Positions 1-12,762 of a stretch of 64,000 nt of DNA are shown here, piece after piece. The notes under the pieces were generated by a model, which worked only from the letters and a program-made list of their open reading frames with translations, was not told the origin of the DNA and did no database searches. The translations under genes were made by a program, and so were the position numbers. Origin of the DNA: Gambelia wislizenii (Eukaryota; Chordata; Lepidosauria; Squamata; Crotaphytidae); NCBI GenBank assembly GCA_030847615.1, contig JAUMIR010000002.1, positions 194,477,809-194,541,808 on the forward strand. The letters are read 5' to 3'. Numbering within the stretch: the stretch's first letter is position 1; each line of letters opens with the position of its first letter.

Positions 1-477
1 TGGGGGTCAGATGAGTGGAAGTAAGGGAAAGAGAGATGAAGCCTCGTGGTGCAGCTTTGCTTAAACAAAGAACTATAAAACATTTAAATCAGGAGGTCAT
101 GTGATGAATGACTCAACAGGTCACTCCATATCATATAGCTACAAATGGCTAAGATGGTTTGAGGAGAAAGGGGGTAGGAACTTAAGTATGCAAGGAGTTT
201 CCCTAAACTTACTAAGTGGGGGGTGCATGAAGAATGTTACATTTCCCACAGGAACTTTATAACAGGAACTAAAAAAGGTGATTTTTCAAAAAGAAAGATG
301 AGTGGCAGGATGGGGGTGGGGAGAGATGTGTGGACAAAGTCTTTCAGGCAGCAGAAAACTGAGGAGAACAAAGCCTGAAGGAGGAGATCTAATAAGGGAC
401 AAGCAATCAAACACAGATACAAAGAATCAAGCCTGATCAGTTAAGAAGACATCTACAGAGAACACACTTAAGAGTTA
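1..477. other. No recognisable feature
   Basis: AT-moderate unique-looking DNA. No splice-supported exon or repeat terminus is recognised. Confidence 0.5.
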
Positions 478-717
478 CAATAGGACCCCTGTATCTGCTG
501 GGGATTGGTTCGCGGGGGGGGGGGGGAAATACCAAAAACTGTGGATAATAGCAAACACCATTGAAAATAATGGGACTGCCAGTTTAAAATACCACAGAGT
601 TGCCTTGGAGGACCTAGAAAATGGCTAGAGGGGACACTTTTTCTAGGAAGACTCTATAGTAGCTGTGCTGTTTGTGTCCCATGGATAACTGAATCAGTGG
701 ATACAGGGATCCTATTG
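478..717 (+). mobile_element. Tigger-like MITE, subfamily A, 240 bp
   Basis: The element begins CAATAGGACCCCTGTATC and ends with its near-perfect inverted copy, flanked on both sides by TA (476-477 and 718-719). TA duplication and this terminal pattern fit Tc1/mariner-Tigger non-autonomous elements. The interior is shared with copies at 15877, 18968, 39181 and 40808. No transposase is encoded. Confidence 0.85.
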
Positions 718-1237
718 TATACTTAAGGCAACAGACTGTAACAGGAATGCCCCGTTGGGGCTGAACATCCAATACATTCTATCCACCCTGAAAAGAATTA
801 TATATAGTACAACGACATCTAGAGGAGACCCATCTCTCCCAGAATCACTCTAGAGGCAAGCCTCCCATCCCACACCTGTGTGTTATGTAAGTGCCTGGTG
901 TATTCTCAGCATTTGCAGACAACTTCCCATTCAGGGTAGAATTCAGACGCCCCACCCCTAAGTGGAAGCTTTTAGCATATGTGTGTGTTGTTATAATCAC
1001 CTGTCTTCCATTTCCCAATTCTGATGCTTGATATCTCTGAGTCCCACTTCCTCCAAAGTAAAGTCCAGCCTCTCAAATATTTTCTTCTTCCTCTTTCATT
1101 TTTAATAAGAAGAACAATATTCTCTAGGTTAAAAATGGCTTTGAGCGCAGACACCACATTAAAGAAACCAGTGTATTATTTTTCTATAATCAGCCACACA
1201 AGGGTAGGCTTACACCAGTGGAATAAGAAGTGATATA
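718..1237. other. No recognisable feature
   Basis: No gene or clear repeat boundary is seen between the two MITEs. Confidence 0.45.
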
Positions 1238-1568
1238 TCGTAGGACCCCTGTATCCGCGGGGGACAAGTTCCAGTGGCCCCCATGGATAACAAAATCCAT
1301 GGATAATAATGAATGCCCTGTCACCATTTCAGCCCAGGAGCTATCCTGCACAGCGATCCCAGGGCAAAGGGAAGAGCGAGGGAGATCTCTCCTCATCTCC
1401 CTTCACACCCGTGTCACCATTCCCATCCCAGGACTGATCCCAGGGGCAAAGGGAGAAGAGAGGCAGATCTCTCCTCCTCCTCCCCCAACCGTCCACCCCC
1501 TCTGCTGTCACCATCCACAGATAACTGAATCCACGGGTGGCGAATCAGTGGATTCAGGGGTGCTACTG
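1238..1568 (+). mobile_element. Tigger-like MITE with GC-rich tandem interior, 331 bp
   Basis: Subfamily A-like ends (TAGGACCCCTGTATCC on the left, its degenerate inverse on the right) are flanked by TA at 1236-1237 and 1569-1570. The interior holds about two tandem copies of an 85 bp GC-rich unit beginning near TGTCACCATT, unlike the short copies of the family. Open frames across it are incidental. Confidence 0.75.
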
Positions 1569-1664
1569 TATGCTTGATTACATGGAAATACTGGTGGTAT
1601 ACGCTGGATTACATGAAAAACACTGTAACCAGTGCATTGCTGTAGTTTTACTGTAACTTTAATA

Positions 1665-1880
1665 CAATTGTCCCTTCCTATTCGCTGGGGTTTGGTTCCA
1701 GGACCCTCCCCGCCCCCCCGTGGATACCAAAATCCATGAATATTCAAGTCCCATTATATGCAATGGCATAGCAAAATGGTGTCCCTTATATAAGATGGCA
1801 AAATCTTTTTGGATTATTATTTTTCAAAGAATATTTTCAAGCCGTGAATACTTAAATACGTGGATACAGAGGGACAACTG
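1665..1880 (+). mobile_element. Tigger-like MITE, subfamily B, 216 bp
   Basis: It starts CAATTGTCCCT and ends AGGGACAACTG, flanked by TA on both sides. The interior, with CCCATTATATGCAATGGCAT, recurs at 8494, 33698 and 42479. Confidence 0.85.
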
Positions 1881-4796
1881 TAGATGTTTTAAAACAAATG
1901 AAGTGGCCGCTTCATAGTCTTGTTAGCGAGGTAATCTAGTATGTTCAGTAGGACACAGAAAGCAGATGTGCTCACTCACTCCATTCCTCCCAAATAGGTA
2001 CAACTAACAGGGTGCATACTCAATCTCTGCAACTCTTCTTCAAAACTAGAGATGGAAAGATTGTCCATATGGGATGTACAGTTATGCCTTGCACCTACAA
2101 TGCCAATTAATGTGTGTCTACCAGCCCTTACACCATGATCCTAAGATGACAACAATGGAATCAGTCAAAACAATGGGATTTCTTTTTGCATAGTGTATTT
2201 CAACATACATACCATGTTTTTCTACATAATTGTTTCCATGCATGGGGGGGGGGGACCCACAGACATCATTATTTCATCTGATAAAACTCACACATGCCAA
2301 TTTTATCTCACATCCATGAAATGAAAATATGAGACAACAGCAGCCTCTCATCACATGGAAACATGACAAGAGGTACAGAAACAGCGCGCAATTTTACCTG
2401 TACGGAAAGAGAAACATCAGTGTAGAAAAAATAATAACAGTCCTTATGTATGGAGCATGACTCACTGAATGTATGTCAAGGGCAGAGTTGGGAGCTGGTT
2501 ATTTCACCCTAATGATTGCACCAGTCCAGACAGCCCAAATCCCCAATCCCAACCCAAGAATCAGAGCCACAGCAGAAAATATTCTACAAGCAAGTGAATA
2601 AGGTTACCTGGTTTATTTTTTAGCCTCTGTTGCATGAAAACACATCATGGGGTACAGCCTTTGCCTTTAATGGCCTTCTTCTGGAACTAGCTCCAATAAG
2701 ATGCCACACAAAAGTTACAAGTGAGGCTTGAGTGCATGCCAATTCCTGAGATATTCCATTACACAAACAACCCATTTTTCATTTTTTTCTTTCTCCACCA
2801 CCAGTCAGCCAACCTTCCATGACCAGTCAGTATGAATCCACACTGAATGGTATCTCTTTGTTGGCAATGTAAGACTCCCTATTCAAAAAACGTAAAGGGG
2901 TCAGAATTACAAATATGGATCAAGAGCTAACCAGAATTTTTAAAAACTAAGTTCACGGAGAAGTTAATCTAAAACAACAACAATATACACTGACATGCTC
3001 ACAATTTTAGTCAAGAATTCATAAGAAAGAAGTTGGTCAAGTTTGGTTTTAAATTTGGCATATTCTGCTCTGCAGTAAGCAACAGGAGTAAATGACTTAC
3101 AGGACAGCCTCCCAGCAACAATCTGAAATTTACTGCCTAATGTAATAAGGACACACTACTGTATACAGTCTTATTTAGCTTCCCTCTATAAGTTATTTTG
3201 CATACATCAACATAACTATGGCAGTGAACTCAAAATGTATTTATTCATTTTGTTAATTATTTTTCTTTATTAAAATACCCACACATTTTTGCTATATCTG
3301 AAACCGCAAACAAGGTGTAAATCCACCATGTCCTAAGGCCAGATGCACTGCCAAATCAGTGGCTTATAAACACAGGTTCACACAGGAGCCACAGAAACAA
3401 GAAAATAAGAAAGCACCAACTCTTTTCAGAGACTGTGTTGCAGAACATATTTGCTTCTTCCATTACACCACAATTCATCAAGGTAGGAGGACCCAGTAAA
3501 GAGCCTGTATCCAATCTTAGCTAGGTAGGATAAATGTACAAAACATGACACAGTTGCTCTACTGTAATTGCATCCAACATATTTCATCTGTAATTTGTTT
3601 TTTGTTTCACATAGGCAGTGGTGTATAAATAGTGTATTCCAGTAAAATAGGAACAGATCCAAACACTAAATTTCTAAGCAAACCCTGTTTTTTTTTTTAA
3701 AAAAAGCAAGCCTCTAGTCTTTATAAGTAGGAAGTTGCAAATCATGAGCTTAAAGCTCAAACACCAAAGCACACTGTGGCTTTCAGTAGTCAATCTTCAG
3801 AACTCTCCCCAATTCAACTACTTTATCCTGCTTGTGCCAGTTTCCTTCTGCCATTTAAGTTCCTTTCTTAACAGTCTGAATTTGGAGGGGAGATGTCTGA
3901 TCACCCCCCAAAAAAACTCACTAGATTGAATCTACACTGCTATATCAAAACCAAGGCTGAGGAAAGTTCTGAGACTCAAAGACCTGAAAAAAGTACTGTA
4001 CTTTAAAAGCTATGGCCTAATATCAAAACATATGTATGTGAATTTTCAGTAGATTTCAGACATCATCATAAAGCACTGTTTGTACTACAGTGTCTTGATT
4101 GCCCTGTTTCCTCAACAACAAGAAAATGTGTGTAATTTCTCTGTGAAATGTGTCAAGTGACTGACTGTCATCATATTAAACGGAAGGTGGTTTCCTGTTT
4201 CACAGTCACACCAGTTCACAAATGTTACATTCCACAACGCCAGTGAATACAGTACTGTTGTTCTGATAAATGAAAAGAAAAAAAATTCTAAGCAGCATGT
4301 GGCTGATAAAGTACCTCAGAATAGAATGAAAGGGGGAAGGCGGAAGGAGTTTGCCTATTTAGAGTCAAAACATGACCACCCTCTGTAGAAAGCAAGGCCC
4401 CATGGTGTAACAGCACTCCTGTACTGGAGCCTCAGCGTTACCACAACAAACAGAAAAATTACAAAATGAGCAAGCAGCAGCTCCTCGCCATGGACTCCAC
4501 TCTGATTGGGTGACAACGCCATTTCTCCTATCCCTAGCACTCATACTAGGGTCTCTCCTGTAACTCAGCTTGGCGAAACCTGAAACCAACTCACAAGCCA
4601 GCAATTTTTCAAAAGGGGGAAAAAATGAGGTATAGAAATACAGCCCTGAACTCCATATCACAAACACAGGGAAGCGGGGACAATGCAAACACACAAAAGC
4701 AATCTGCAAAAATTGCCCTTAGAAATACATGAGGCAGCCTTATAGTAAGTCACATCAGGGGTATTATCTAGCTTGTCTCCCACCTTCCCCAAATTG
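1881..4796. other. No gene recognised
   Basis: Nearly 3 kb of AT-rich DNA with homopolymer runs (G at about 2246, T/A at about 3690) and only short, unsupported open frames. It is the longest stretch of the presumed intron without an identifiable repeat. Confidence 0.45.
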
Positions 4797-4910
4797 GTGC
4801 CCTTCAAATATTTTGGATTAAAAATTCCCATTGACCATAGCTAGCATGGAGTCGGGGTGATAGGATTGTAGTCCAACACCTGGAGGCCACCAAGTTGAGG
4901 AAGGTGCTGA
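4797..4910. repeat. Degenerate foldback MITE (CCAGATGTTGT family)
   Basis: It begins with a CTTCAAATATTTTGGATTA-like end, has a central TAGCTAGCATGG-like loop and ends with GTAGTCCAACACCTGGAGG. These are the inverted halves of a small palindromic repeat seen several times in this window. Confidence 0.5.
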
Positions 4911-4944
4911 CAGGCCTGCTCTGGGGAGTTTTAAGAAGGGGTTA

Positions 4945-5358
4945 AATTGACAATTGACAAATTGGAGCGTGTCCAGAGAAGGGTGACTAAAATGGTGAAA
5001 GGTCTGGAAACCACGCCTTATGAGGAGAGACTTAGGGAGCTGGGTATGTTTAGCCTGGAAAAAAGATGGTTAAGGGGCGATATGATATCCCTGTTTAAGT
5101 ATTTGAAGGGGTGTCACATTGAGGATGGAGCAAGCTTGTTTTCTGCTGCTCCAGAGACTAGAACTCGGAACAATGGATGCAATCTCCAGGAACAGAGATT
5201 CCATCTAAACATCAGGAAGAACTTTCTGACAGTAAGAGTTGTTTGGCAGTAGAACACACTCCCTCGGAGTGTGGTGGGGTTTCCTTCCTTGGAGGTCTTT
5301 AGAGGCTGGATGGCCCTCATGGTCTCTTCCAATTCTACAATTCTAGGATTCTACGATA
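4945..5358 (+). mobile_element. CR1 LINE 3' fragment
   Basis: It translates in frame to the carboxyl end of CR1 ORF2 ([16 protein letters not shown], then [15 protein letters not shown], then LFKYLKGCHIEDGASLFS). It ends with the CR1 3' UTR signature TCTTCCAATTCTACAATTCTA. The fragment is 5'-truncated, as expected for CR1 copies. Confidence 0.93.
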
Positions 5359-5485
5359 GGGCTGAACCTGGGATCTTTGCTGCATAAAGCACATGCTCTA
5401 TCACTGAACCATAGTTGCTAAATGCAAGGTTTAAAATGACAAGATGATAATGCACAGCCACATCACTTTGCTGAATAGGTTATAC

Positions 5486-5904
5486 AAGTGGTTCTCAAAC
5501 TCTGGTTTGTGGCCCACAGGGGAGCATGATAGTTGTTCAAGGGTGGCACAAGAAAATTTTCAGACATTATTAATTTCCCTCAGTCCCAGGGTAGCAGTGA
5601 AGGTGGTGGCAAGCCCTCGGTGCCAGGCACACATTCTTAGGCTTGTGAAGTGGGTGGCTGGCGGGCTCTCCAGAGGACACAGGAAAGAGACACAACTCCC
5701 TATGGTGCAGGGCTGTGGCACCGGCAAGGCCTGGGCACCAGCACATATCCTTCCTGTTTCCACTGCGGCACTTCTGCTCTTTCTGTTCCAAAGGTGGACG
5801 CAGTAGAGCAGGAAGAACGCACACTTGGTGGCCAGGGATTCTCAGTGCTGCCCCGCAGTAGATGTAAAGGGGGGTCACAGAGGTTAAAAGTTTGAGAACA
5901 ACTG
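5486..5904 (+). mobile_element. hAT-type MITE, 419 bp, perfect 8 bp duplication
   Basis: The terminal inverted repeats (AAGTGGTTCTCAAACT and AGTTTGAGAACAACTG) are flanked by identical GGTTATAC at 5478-5485 and 5905-5912. An 8 bp duplication and CAGTGGTTCTC-like ends are typical of the hAT-Charlie group. The GC-rich interior encodes no transposase; the longish open frames across it on both strands are not genes. Confidence 0.9.
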
Positions 5905-6042
5905 GGTTATACTCCTCCAGAATCAGGATGGGGCATTTTGGTGCCTGAGTCACATTGTGTTGTAGAATCAACCCAAAACTGGACTGACATTGTAGACATG
6001 CTGTGGCACGATCCCCTGAAGAGCTGAAAACAACAACTGACA

Positions 6043-6159
6043 TCCTGTTGATTAGTCCCACCTAGAGTAGACCCACTCAATCAACTGTTGAAGGGTAAAC
6101 CATCAAGTAAATAAATCCCAATTATTCAATGGGTCTACTCTACTCAGGGCTAACAACAG
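6043..6159. repeat. Short foldback repeat (GAGTAGACCCA family)
   Basis: The left arm, containing TAGAGTAGACCCAC, is inverted as GGGTCTACTCTACTC on the right. A related palindrome lies at 14541-14652. Confidence 0.65.
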
Positions 6160-6481
6160 GACTTAGGACAATGTTCTCAAGTTTCTACCTGTTATTGTGT
6201 GCAGTTTTTGAATTGTGAAAGACAGAAAGAGCTGGGCCAAGAATTGTCCCAAAATATCTACTGCTTAACCACCCCCTGCCACTTTTTTTTGCCAGTGGGA
6301 TACTTTCTTTGTTTTATCTCAGCCAATGGGCCTGAGGGGGTGAGAGGTCCTATGCCATTTTTTAGAGAACCATAATACTGAGAAAGAGAACTAATACATT
6401 TTGGCTGTATTAGTCTGGCTAGGTTGGTTTCATTTGGGGAAGGATAGGCTGCTGGAACTGGGGAGTGGGATCAGAAAATAC

Positions 6482-6697
6482 TTTATCACACTACACTGAT
6501 ATAGCACTATCATTCCACTTTAACTGCTCTGGCTGCCTCCTGTGGAATTCTGGGGTTTGTAGTTTAGTGAGGCCTAAGAGCTCTCTGGCTGAGAATGCTA
6601 AATGCCCTTCCCTAAACTGCAAATCCCAGGATTCCACAGGAGGCTGCCAGGGCCGTTAAAGTGGAATAACAGTGCTCTAACAGTGTCATGTGATAAT
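6482..6697. mobile_element. Foldback MITE (CACTTTAACTGC family)
   Basis: Long inverted arms: TATCACACTACACTG and CATTCCACTTTAACTGC on the left mirror GTTAAAGTGGAAT and CAGTGTCATGTGATA on the right. The same family occurs at 32459 and 43277. Confidence 0.8.
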
Positions 6698-8493
6698 CTC
6701 CAAAGTGTAAATTACACACTTCCACTAACCCTAACCCTACTGCTTACTAACCCTAACCTTCAATGAACTGAATTTTCAGTTGGACTCAAATAATACACCA
6801 CTACTCATTCTCTATAAGTAGTATTATCATTGCACAGAAGGATTAATATACCTGCGAGAGAGCGCATGTGTATATTTGTGCATACACATAGAGACAAGCA
6901 CACATGTGTGAACCCTCCCCCCCTGCCAATTCACACCTTAAAATTGTGTGCAAATTTATAATCTGAGAAGGAAACCCCCAAAAGAATCATTTGTATGGGC
7001 CAATAATTCCATCAAAAATAGGTAGGGCTTTGAGGATTCCTGTTAAGAAGGGGAAAATGGGGAGTAGTTGAGAATCTGGAAGGTCTACAAAATTCAAGTA
7101 TAATTCAATGCATCTAAAGAATATATAAATATATAGAGACAGGGGGAAACCAGCTACACATCAGAATGCCTGTACATATAACATTTTGCAATAGTCAAAA
7201 GATATCAGGTACACATTTAACAGTCTGAACTACTTGGATAAAATGTGGACAGGTCAATCCTTGAAGAGCTCACCTCTCGAGTCAACACTACAAGTGCTAA
7301 GTCAACATTAGAAACTGGAGCTTGCACATGGCAAGCAAACTTGAGGGAGGGGGATGTGGGTGGAGCCGAGACAGAAAGCAACCTTCATTACAGTAACCTA
7401 ATGTTAAAGGGTGGATTTTGCAAGCAGGGTAATAAAATTGGGAACAGCTTCAGCTTTGCAACTATAGACCTACCCTCTATCATCACAAACTAGCCAGCTT
7501 TTCCTTCCTATCTACACATTCATTTAGACAGCAAGCTTGCAACATCCTATAACTTATTGGAGAGGCCAAAACAAAAGATTGCAGAAAAGCCTCACCTGCC
7601 TCAGCTTCTCCTCTCTTCCTGGTAAGCTGTGCTGATTCTGGGTAATCATTCTAATTTTAGCACCTCAAACATCCACACACAATTCAGGAGTATACCACAC
7701 CAACTCTACAGATGGAGGAGGGGGGAAACTAGTGAGGCCAGACCACAAGAGGAAGGACTAGGTCATTCTCAGTGTATGGTGTTGTGCACAAAGAAAGAAA
7801 GAAAAGTCCACTGAACACCAGAAAGGAAGAGGAGAACATGACTAATAGAGCTATGAGAGTGTGCTATGAAACAACAGCTGCTGGGGCTGCAGGAAGTGTG
7901 AGGAGACCCAAGGGACAACAGATGAAAAAAAATCAACATAAAACAGCTCCCTCTATTACTTTTGGGTTTTTAAGTAGTGTGAGTTACTCTGATGCACATA
8001 CTGGAGGAGGAAAGACTTGCCAAGCACAGGGACAGCCAGCGACCATCATACCACTCAGAAAATTCATTTTTGTACATGCAAAAAAATGGAACTTGCTACT
8101 TCAAGCAGCAAAGAGGGGGTGGGAACTGAAGAACATGCTTAATCCCACAGCATCCACTCCCCTTTCCTCCAACAAGTGGCTTATCCCAGGACAGCAGAAA
8201 CCAGGACCTGTGAAAACAAAGATTCAGCAAAGGAAGCTGCTGCATAATGTTCCACATATGTGACTCAACGTTCCTACCAGTCCCATTCAAACCAAAAACA
8301 ACTATCCCAACAGAAAGGTACAGAATCACTAAGGCTTGGCAAGCAGAAACTAAGACAATAATAATGTTGGCTTCCTTTGAATCAGAAACCAAAATTGGTC
8401 ACTTGGAGCAAGCCTTCCTTTACAACCTCATACAATATAAATATGATGAAGCCTGGAGGATTGGGGTGGGGAGGTAAGATCCTGAGTCTCTTA
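6698..8493. other. No gene recognised
   Basis: It contains a small cluster of telomere-like CCCTAA units near 6726-6753 and otherwise unremarkable DNA. Open frames of 60-160 codons here show no family resemblance and no splice context. Confidence 0.45.
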
Positions 8494-8732
8494 CAGATGC
8501 ACATAGGTTTGGTTTCAGGACTCCCTATGGATACGAAAATCCGTGGGTGCTCAAGTCCTGTTATATACAATGGTGTAGTAAAATGCTGTCCCTTATATAA
8601 AATAGCAAAATCAAGGTTTGCTTTTTGGATTTTTAATTTTATTTTGGGAATCTCATTTTTGAGGAGAATATTTTTTAACTGTGGATGGCTAAATCCGTAG
8701 ATGCAGACTCCATGGATATGGAGGGCCGGCTG
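8494..8732 (+). mobile_element. Tigger-like MITE, subfamily B, 239 bp
   Basis: The body matches the copy at 1665 (TGGATACGAAAATCC, then CAAGTCCTGTTATATACAAT). It is flanked by TA at 8492-8493 and 8733-8734. The left terminus has diverged while the right end GGAGGGCCGGCTG is well kept. Confidence 0.8.
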
Positions 8733-9749
8733 TATACAGCTCTGTAAGTTCTTTGTAAGTTCTTTTTCTGGACTACAAAAAGGTACAGTCAGTTAGCCAG
8801 CACAATCACTAGCCATGATGGCTGGAGGGTTCTGGGAGCTACAGTCCAGAAAAAAACTCTTCTAAGGTCTAACACATACACACAGTACCATAAAAATCTC
8901 AGCTGGTCCTGAAAATGCATGGGGGAATCACAGCAAACCCAGAAGGAGGGGAAGAGTTCCTTAGTTTTCATTTTTAACCATCTGTGAAGATTTCATGTAC
9001 CAGAAAGATGTTAGTCAATCCGAATCAGCTCACCATAAATTCTGAACATTCATAAACACCAACCACGGGAGAAAAACTGCAGCCATTTGTGCCTGCAGCA
9101 AACTATACACTGCTAATTCATAAAAACTTTTTAAAGGAAACAAGCCAATGTGATGCTCTCTGACCCCAAACAGCATCACTAACTGCAACCCACTGGCACA
9201 GCAGACAGTCTAGGCTGTGATCTGCTGTCTGATGGAAGCTGAATAGCATTCTCAGGACAAACCCAAAGGGTTAATTAGATGCATTAAACAGAAACATAAG
9301 AGGTTACTACTAGAAGATAGTTTTGACAGTATCAGAAAGAAGTGACTTGTATTTTACACAGCAAGTGTTTCTGCATGCCTCTCCTGGCAAATCACTCTAA
9401 TATTTGAAGATTCACAACCATAAACACAGGAAAGGTACTCACTAGGTGGGGAATAGCAGCCCAAATCATCACTCCCAGATACGTTATGCATCTCCCTTCA
9501 AACATCACCATGTTCAACGGCAACTTTCAAGGGCTGAAGAGGCAAACCTGTCTGTGGTACAGGAAGAATTGCACTCTTTTTGTGCCAAGTTAACACTGCA
9601 GCACTTCCATCATTAGCTGACAGCCTTGCATACCACAGTCTCTGAACCAATGAGGTTTGCAAATTTTAAAGTGTGAGATGTCACTACTAAGAGAAGATAA
9701 AAGTTACACCAGATGCCTGGGAGACCAGGCCAATAGGAATTCTAAGATT
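8733..9749. other. No gene recognised
   Basis: A half-copy of the CCAGATGTTGT foldback repeat (GGAGGGTTCTGGGAGCTACA) lies near 8820-8855. The rest holds nothing I can name. Confidence 0.4.
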
Positions 9750-9782
9750 TTGTGTGTGTGTGTGTGCGCGCGCACGCGCGCG
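9750..9782 (+). repeat. Alternating purine-pyrimidine tract (TG)n(CG)n
   Basis: A TG run passes directly into CGCGCGCACGCGCGCG, giving about 33 bp of uninterrupted alternation, the sequence class most prone to Z-DNA. Confidence 0.9.
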
Positions 9783-10325
9783 TTTTATTTTACTGGGAGG
9801 AAAAATACAGCCATTCCACTTTGGCTTTGCTTAATTCTACACACTGAGTTTCAGACTGGTGTCATTTGTCTGGACAATTTATTGGGCTCTGGCCAGTCAT
9901 GGAAGGGAGGCCAAGTATGTAGGACCCAGATGTCCTGCCTCCTCTGAGCACAAGCAGATCGTACTGAGCTTAGTCTCCAACCCACCTTCTAAGATTTCAT
10001 TCGGCACTAATTCTTTACAATAGCAAGAGGCTCCACTCAGGGCCTTCTGTTGCATGGAATCCCAAAATGTACACAACTGTATGTAGGTATGCGTACAGTG
10101 GCCTCTTAGCATAAGAAATTTAAGGACTGTTGAACAGTTTCAAAATTGTTCCAATGTATAAATTCATTTATTCATTAAAGCATGCAACACTTCCACTTTT
10201 TCTTGTTCAGAAATTTTAATCAAATAAATATATTTCATGTTCTATCAATCTAAGTAGCCTGAAGATTCATGTGGTGATGATGAACTGCCTTGTGCTACCA
10301 TTTTACTACAGTAAATTTGTCATTA
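9783..10325. other. No recognisable feature
   Basis: No gene or repeat terminus is identified. Confidence 0.4.
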
Positions 10326-10857
10326 CAGTTGCCCCTCCACATTCGCGACTTTCACATTCACAGTTTTAATTATTCGCTGAAAGCTGCCTCCCGCCCCCCG
10401 CTGCTCAACACCCTGTCCCTTCCCAAGGCAGCGATGGGCTTCGTCGCTGCCTTGGGAAGGTGGGGTGGGAAGCAGCTGGCGCACTCACTCTCCACCCCAC
10501 TCCCTTCCCAAGGCTGCGAGGGTCTTCTCAGGAAGCATGTCCCTGCCTTGGTAAGGCAGGATGGGAAGCAGCTGGCGCGCTCGTGCTATACTCCACTCCC
10601 TTCTCAAGGTAGCAACGGGCTTCCTGAAAAGCCCCTCGCTGCCTTGGGACGGTGGGGTGGGAAGCAGCTGGCACGCTCGCGCTACACCCCACTCCCTTCC
10701 CAACACAGCAAGGGGCTTCTCAGGAAGCCCGTTGCTGCCTTGGGAAGGGACTGGGGTGGAAAACCGCTCGCCTGCAGGCTCATTTCTTATTCACGTTTTT
10801 TTTCACATTTGCACGGGTTGTCTGCCCCTAACCCCTGCGAATGTGAAGGGATGACTG
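10326..10857 (+). mobile_element. Tigger-like MITE, subfamily C, with GC-rich minisatellite interior, 532 bp
   Basis: The ends CAGTTGCCCCTCCACATTCG and CGAATGTGAAGGGATGACTG are inverted, flanked by TA on both sides. Between them lie about four copies of a roughly 95 bp GC-rich unit containing CCACTCCCTTCCCAAGG and GTGGGAAGCAGCTGGC. The tandem units keep a frame open for 198 codons, which is not a gene. The sister copy is at 31276. Confidence 0.88.
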
Positions 10858-12762
10858 TACTCATTATTATAATTTGCCATTTATGAAGGAGTCAGAGTCA
10901 GAGTCAGACTCGGACAGTAGAAAAACAACAGAGCGAGAATCAATGGTTTGGTGTACTGACTCCAGAGCGCTATGCCAGGCACTGCATCTACAGTGGATCT
11001 TGGGGTGGGGGTGGGGAGACGTAAACTGACTCCAGGTCCCAACCTATTCCCCCTTCCTGCAGTCCCCTTCCACCCCCACTTATTTGCCCCATAGTGGAAA
11101 ACAAGCTGCAACAAATCTACATCCTCCATGAGCTACAGGGGCCAATAAATGTGTCAGGAACAGGGAGACTGAGACTGATAATTAAATAGCTGCCCTCCTG
11201 CAGAGCAATCCTAAATTAACACTAGCACTTCCTCCAGCACAGTTGCCCCAACCAAACCCCATCACCTCTGGTCAGGTGCATTAAAGCAAAATGGAAGTGT
11301 GAACTTTGGCAGCTTTCCTATTTGGCTTCAGGGCTCTACTTCTCAGAGCCTAGTAAAGTTACATAGCCATAATGGCTAGGGGAAATTCTGGAAACTGTAA
11401 TCCCAAACTGCTTTTCTCCTCATGCCAATTTCACACACAAAAGCCCACCCCACACCCTCAAACTGCTCTAGCTTTGCCATACGTCACCCTCCTAGTCAGG
11501 TTCTGTTATTCTAGTCCATTAAAAAGGTATCACAAAGTCTACCTCCTCACCCTATTCCAGTGCAAAAAAGATTATCCCCTTCAATGCAAGCACCTACCTG
11601 CCTTCTGCCAACCTTTCCCTGCCTTTCTTAATTACATACAAATTAAAATCTTATTCCTCAGTAAAGCTATAAAACTGTTCACTTTGGTTACAGCCTTTTT
11701 GTGCTTCCACCTCATTTTCATCATTCACATTTATTTATTTTTAACCATGGGAGTTGTGAGCTGAAGCACAGTAATATATTCCACCCCAAGTAGTCCATCA
11801 TCTCCTGTTATGATTTGCTATTCAGATGAGCAGACACACACCAAGCATCCCACCTCAAATAGTTTAGATCAGAGCCTAGAAAAGTAACCTTTCCATACTC
11901 TCATTCTGATATAGAGCAACCCTGATTTTAAAAAAAAAATGCTTGGAGAGAGATGAGGGATTGCAAGACAAATACAATGCCAGGGCCCTTAAATTATTCC
12001 TGCAATTGTCAAAAGCAACCAGCACAACCATAATGAAATTCTAACACAGAATTCCATGAAAAATGGCTCGTTGACTTCAACTTGCTATTTATATGGCATC
12101 AGCATCATACATAGTGCTTTAGAGTAACATAACTCAGTGTGTGTATGTGCATGCATGCACAAGCTTTTGCTCCAAAGCGATTACAATCAACATTTCAATA
12201 GGGGGAAAGAAGGGAAAGAGGATAAACTTAGATGCAGCCAGGAAAATTTGGTATGCATGGTATAATTAGCACAAAGAAAGTACACGCAGACTTCTTCTTC
12301 AGCAGTCACAGCACTTTCAAGACACAGAAGTCTTCAAAGAGTGCTAAGCCCTACACAGACACTTTACAGGTCCCCTGTAAGTGCCTGGCACATTGCTGGT
12401 TTTATTAAATCTGCAGGAGTATAAGGGTCAGATCCACAAGCCAGCCCCTCCCTATCTTTTGTCAAGCTGGCCTTGACATATTTTCAACTGTTTCCTGGAT
12501 GGGATGTTCAGAACTTAATAAACTAAGCAGAGAGATAAAACATTGGCCATGCTGGGATACAAGAGAAAGCAGAAGAGTTCCTGATTCTTGCCCCATGTAC
12601 CTTCACTTTTCATTTTGGACTCCAAAACAATACAGGAATATTTTCTGATTTACAGCAATCCTTTCAGATTCAGATCAATATGAAAGGCCTTGCTTGCTAT
12701 ATTCAAGTGTCTGTTGCTCATTCCCATTTATAGCCACCTCCAAAGGACAAGAGAGCAAGCAC
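10858..12762. other. No gene recognised
   Basis: A fragment of the CCAGATGTTGT foldback family (near 11368-11405) and low-complexity pieces. The 130-codon frame at 11372-11764 starts within that repeat and shows no recognisable domain. Confidence 0.4.

Noticed and set aside
5570..6061. 163-codon minus-strand frame
   Set aside because: It spans the interior of the hAT MITE and has no recognisable domain.
10290..10886. 198-codon plus-strand frame
   Set aside because: It is the tandem GC-rich interior of a Tigger-like MITE; repeat-length multiples keep the frame open.
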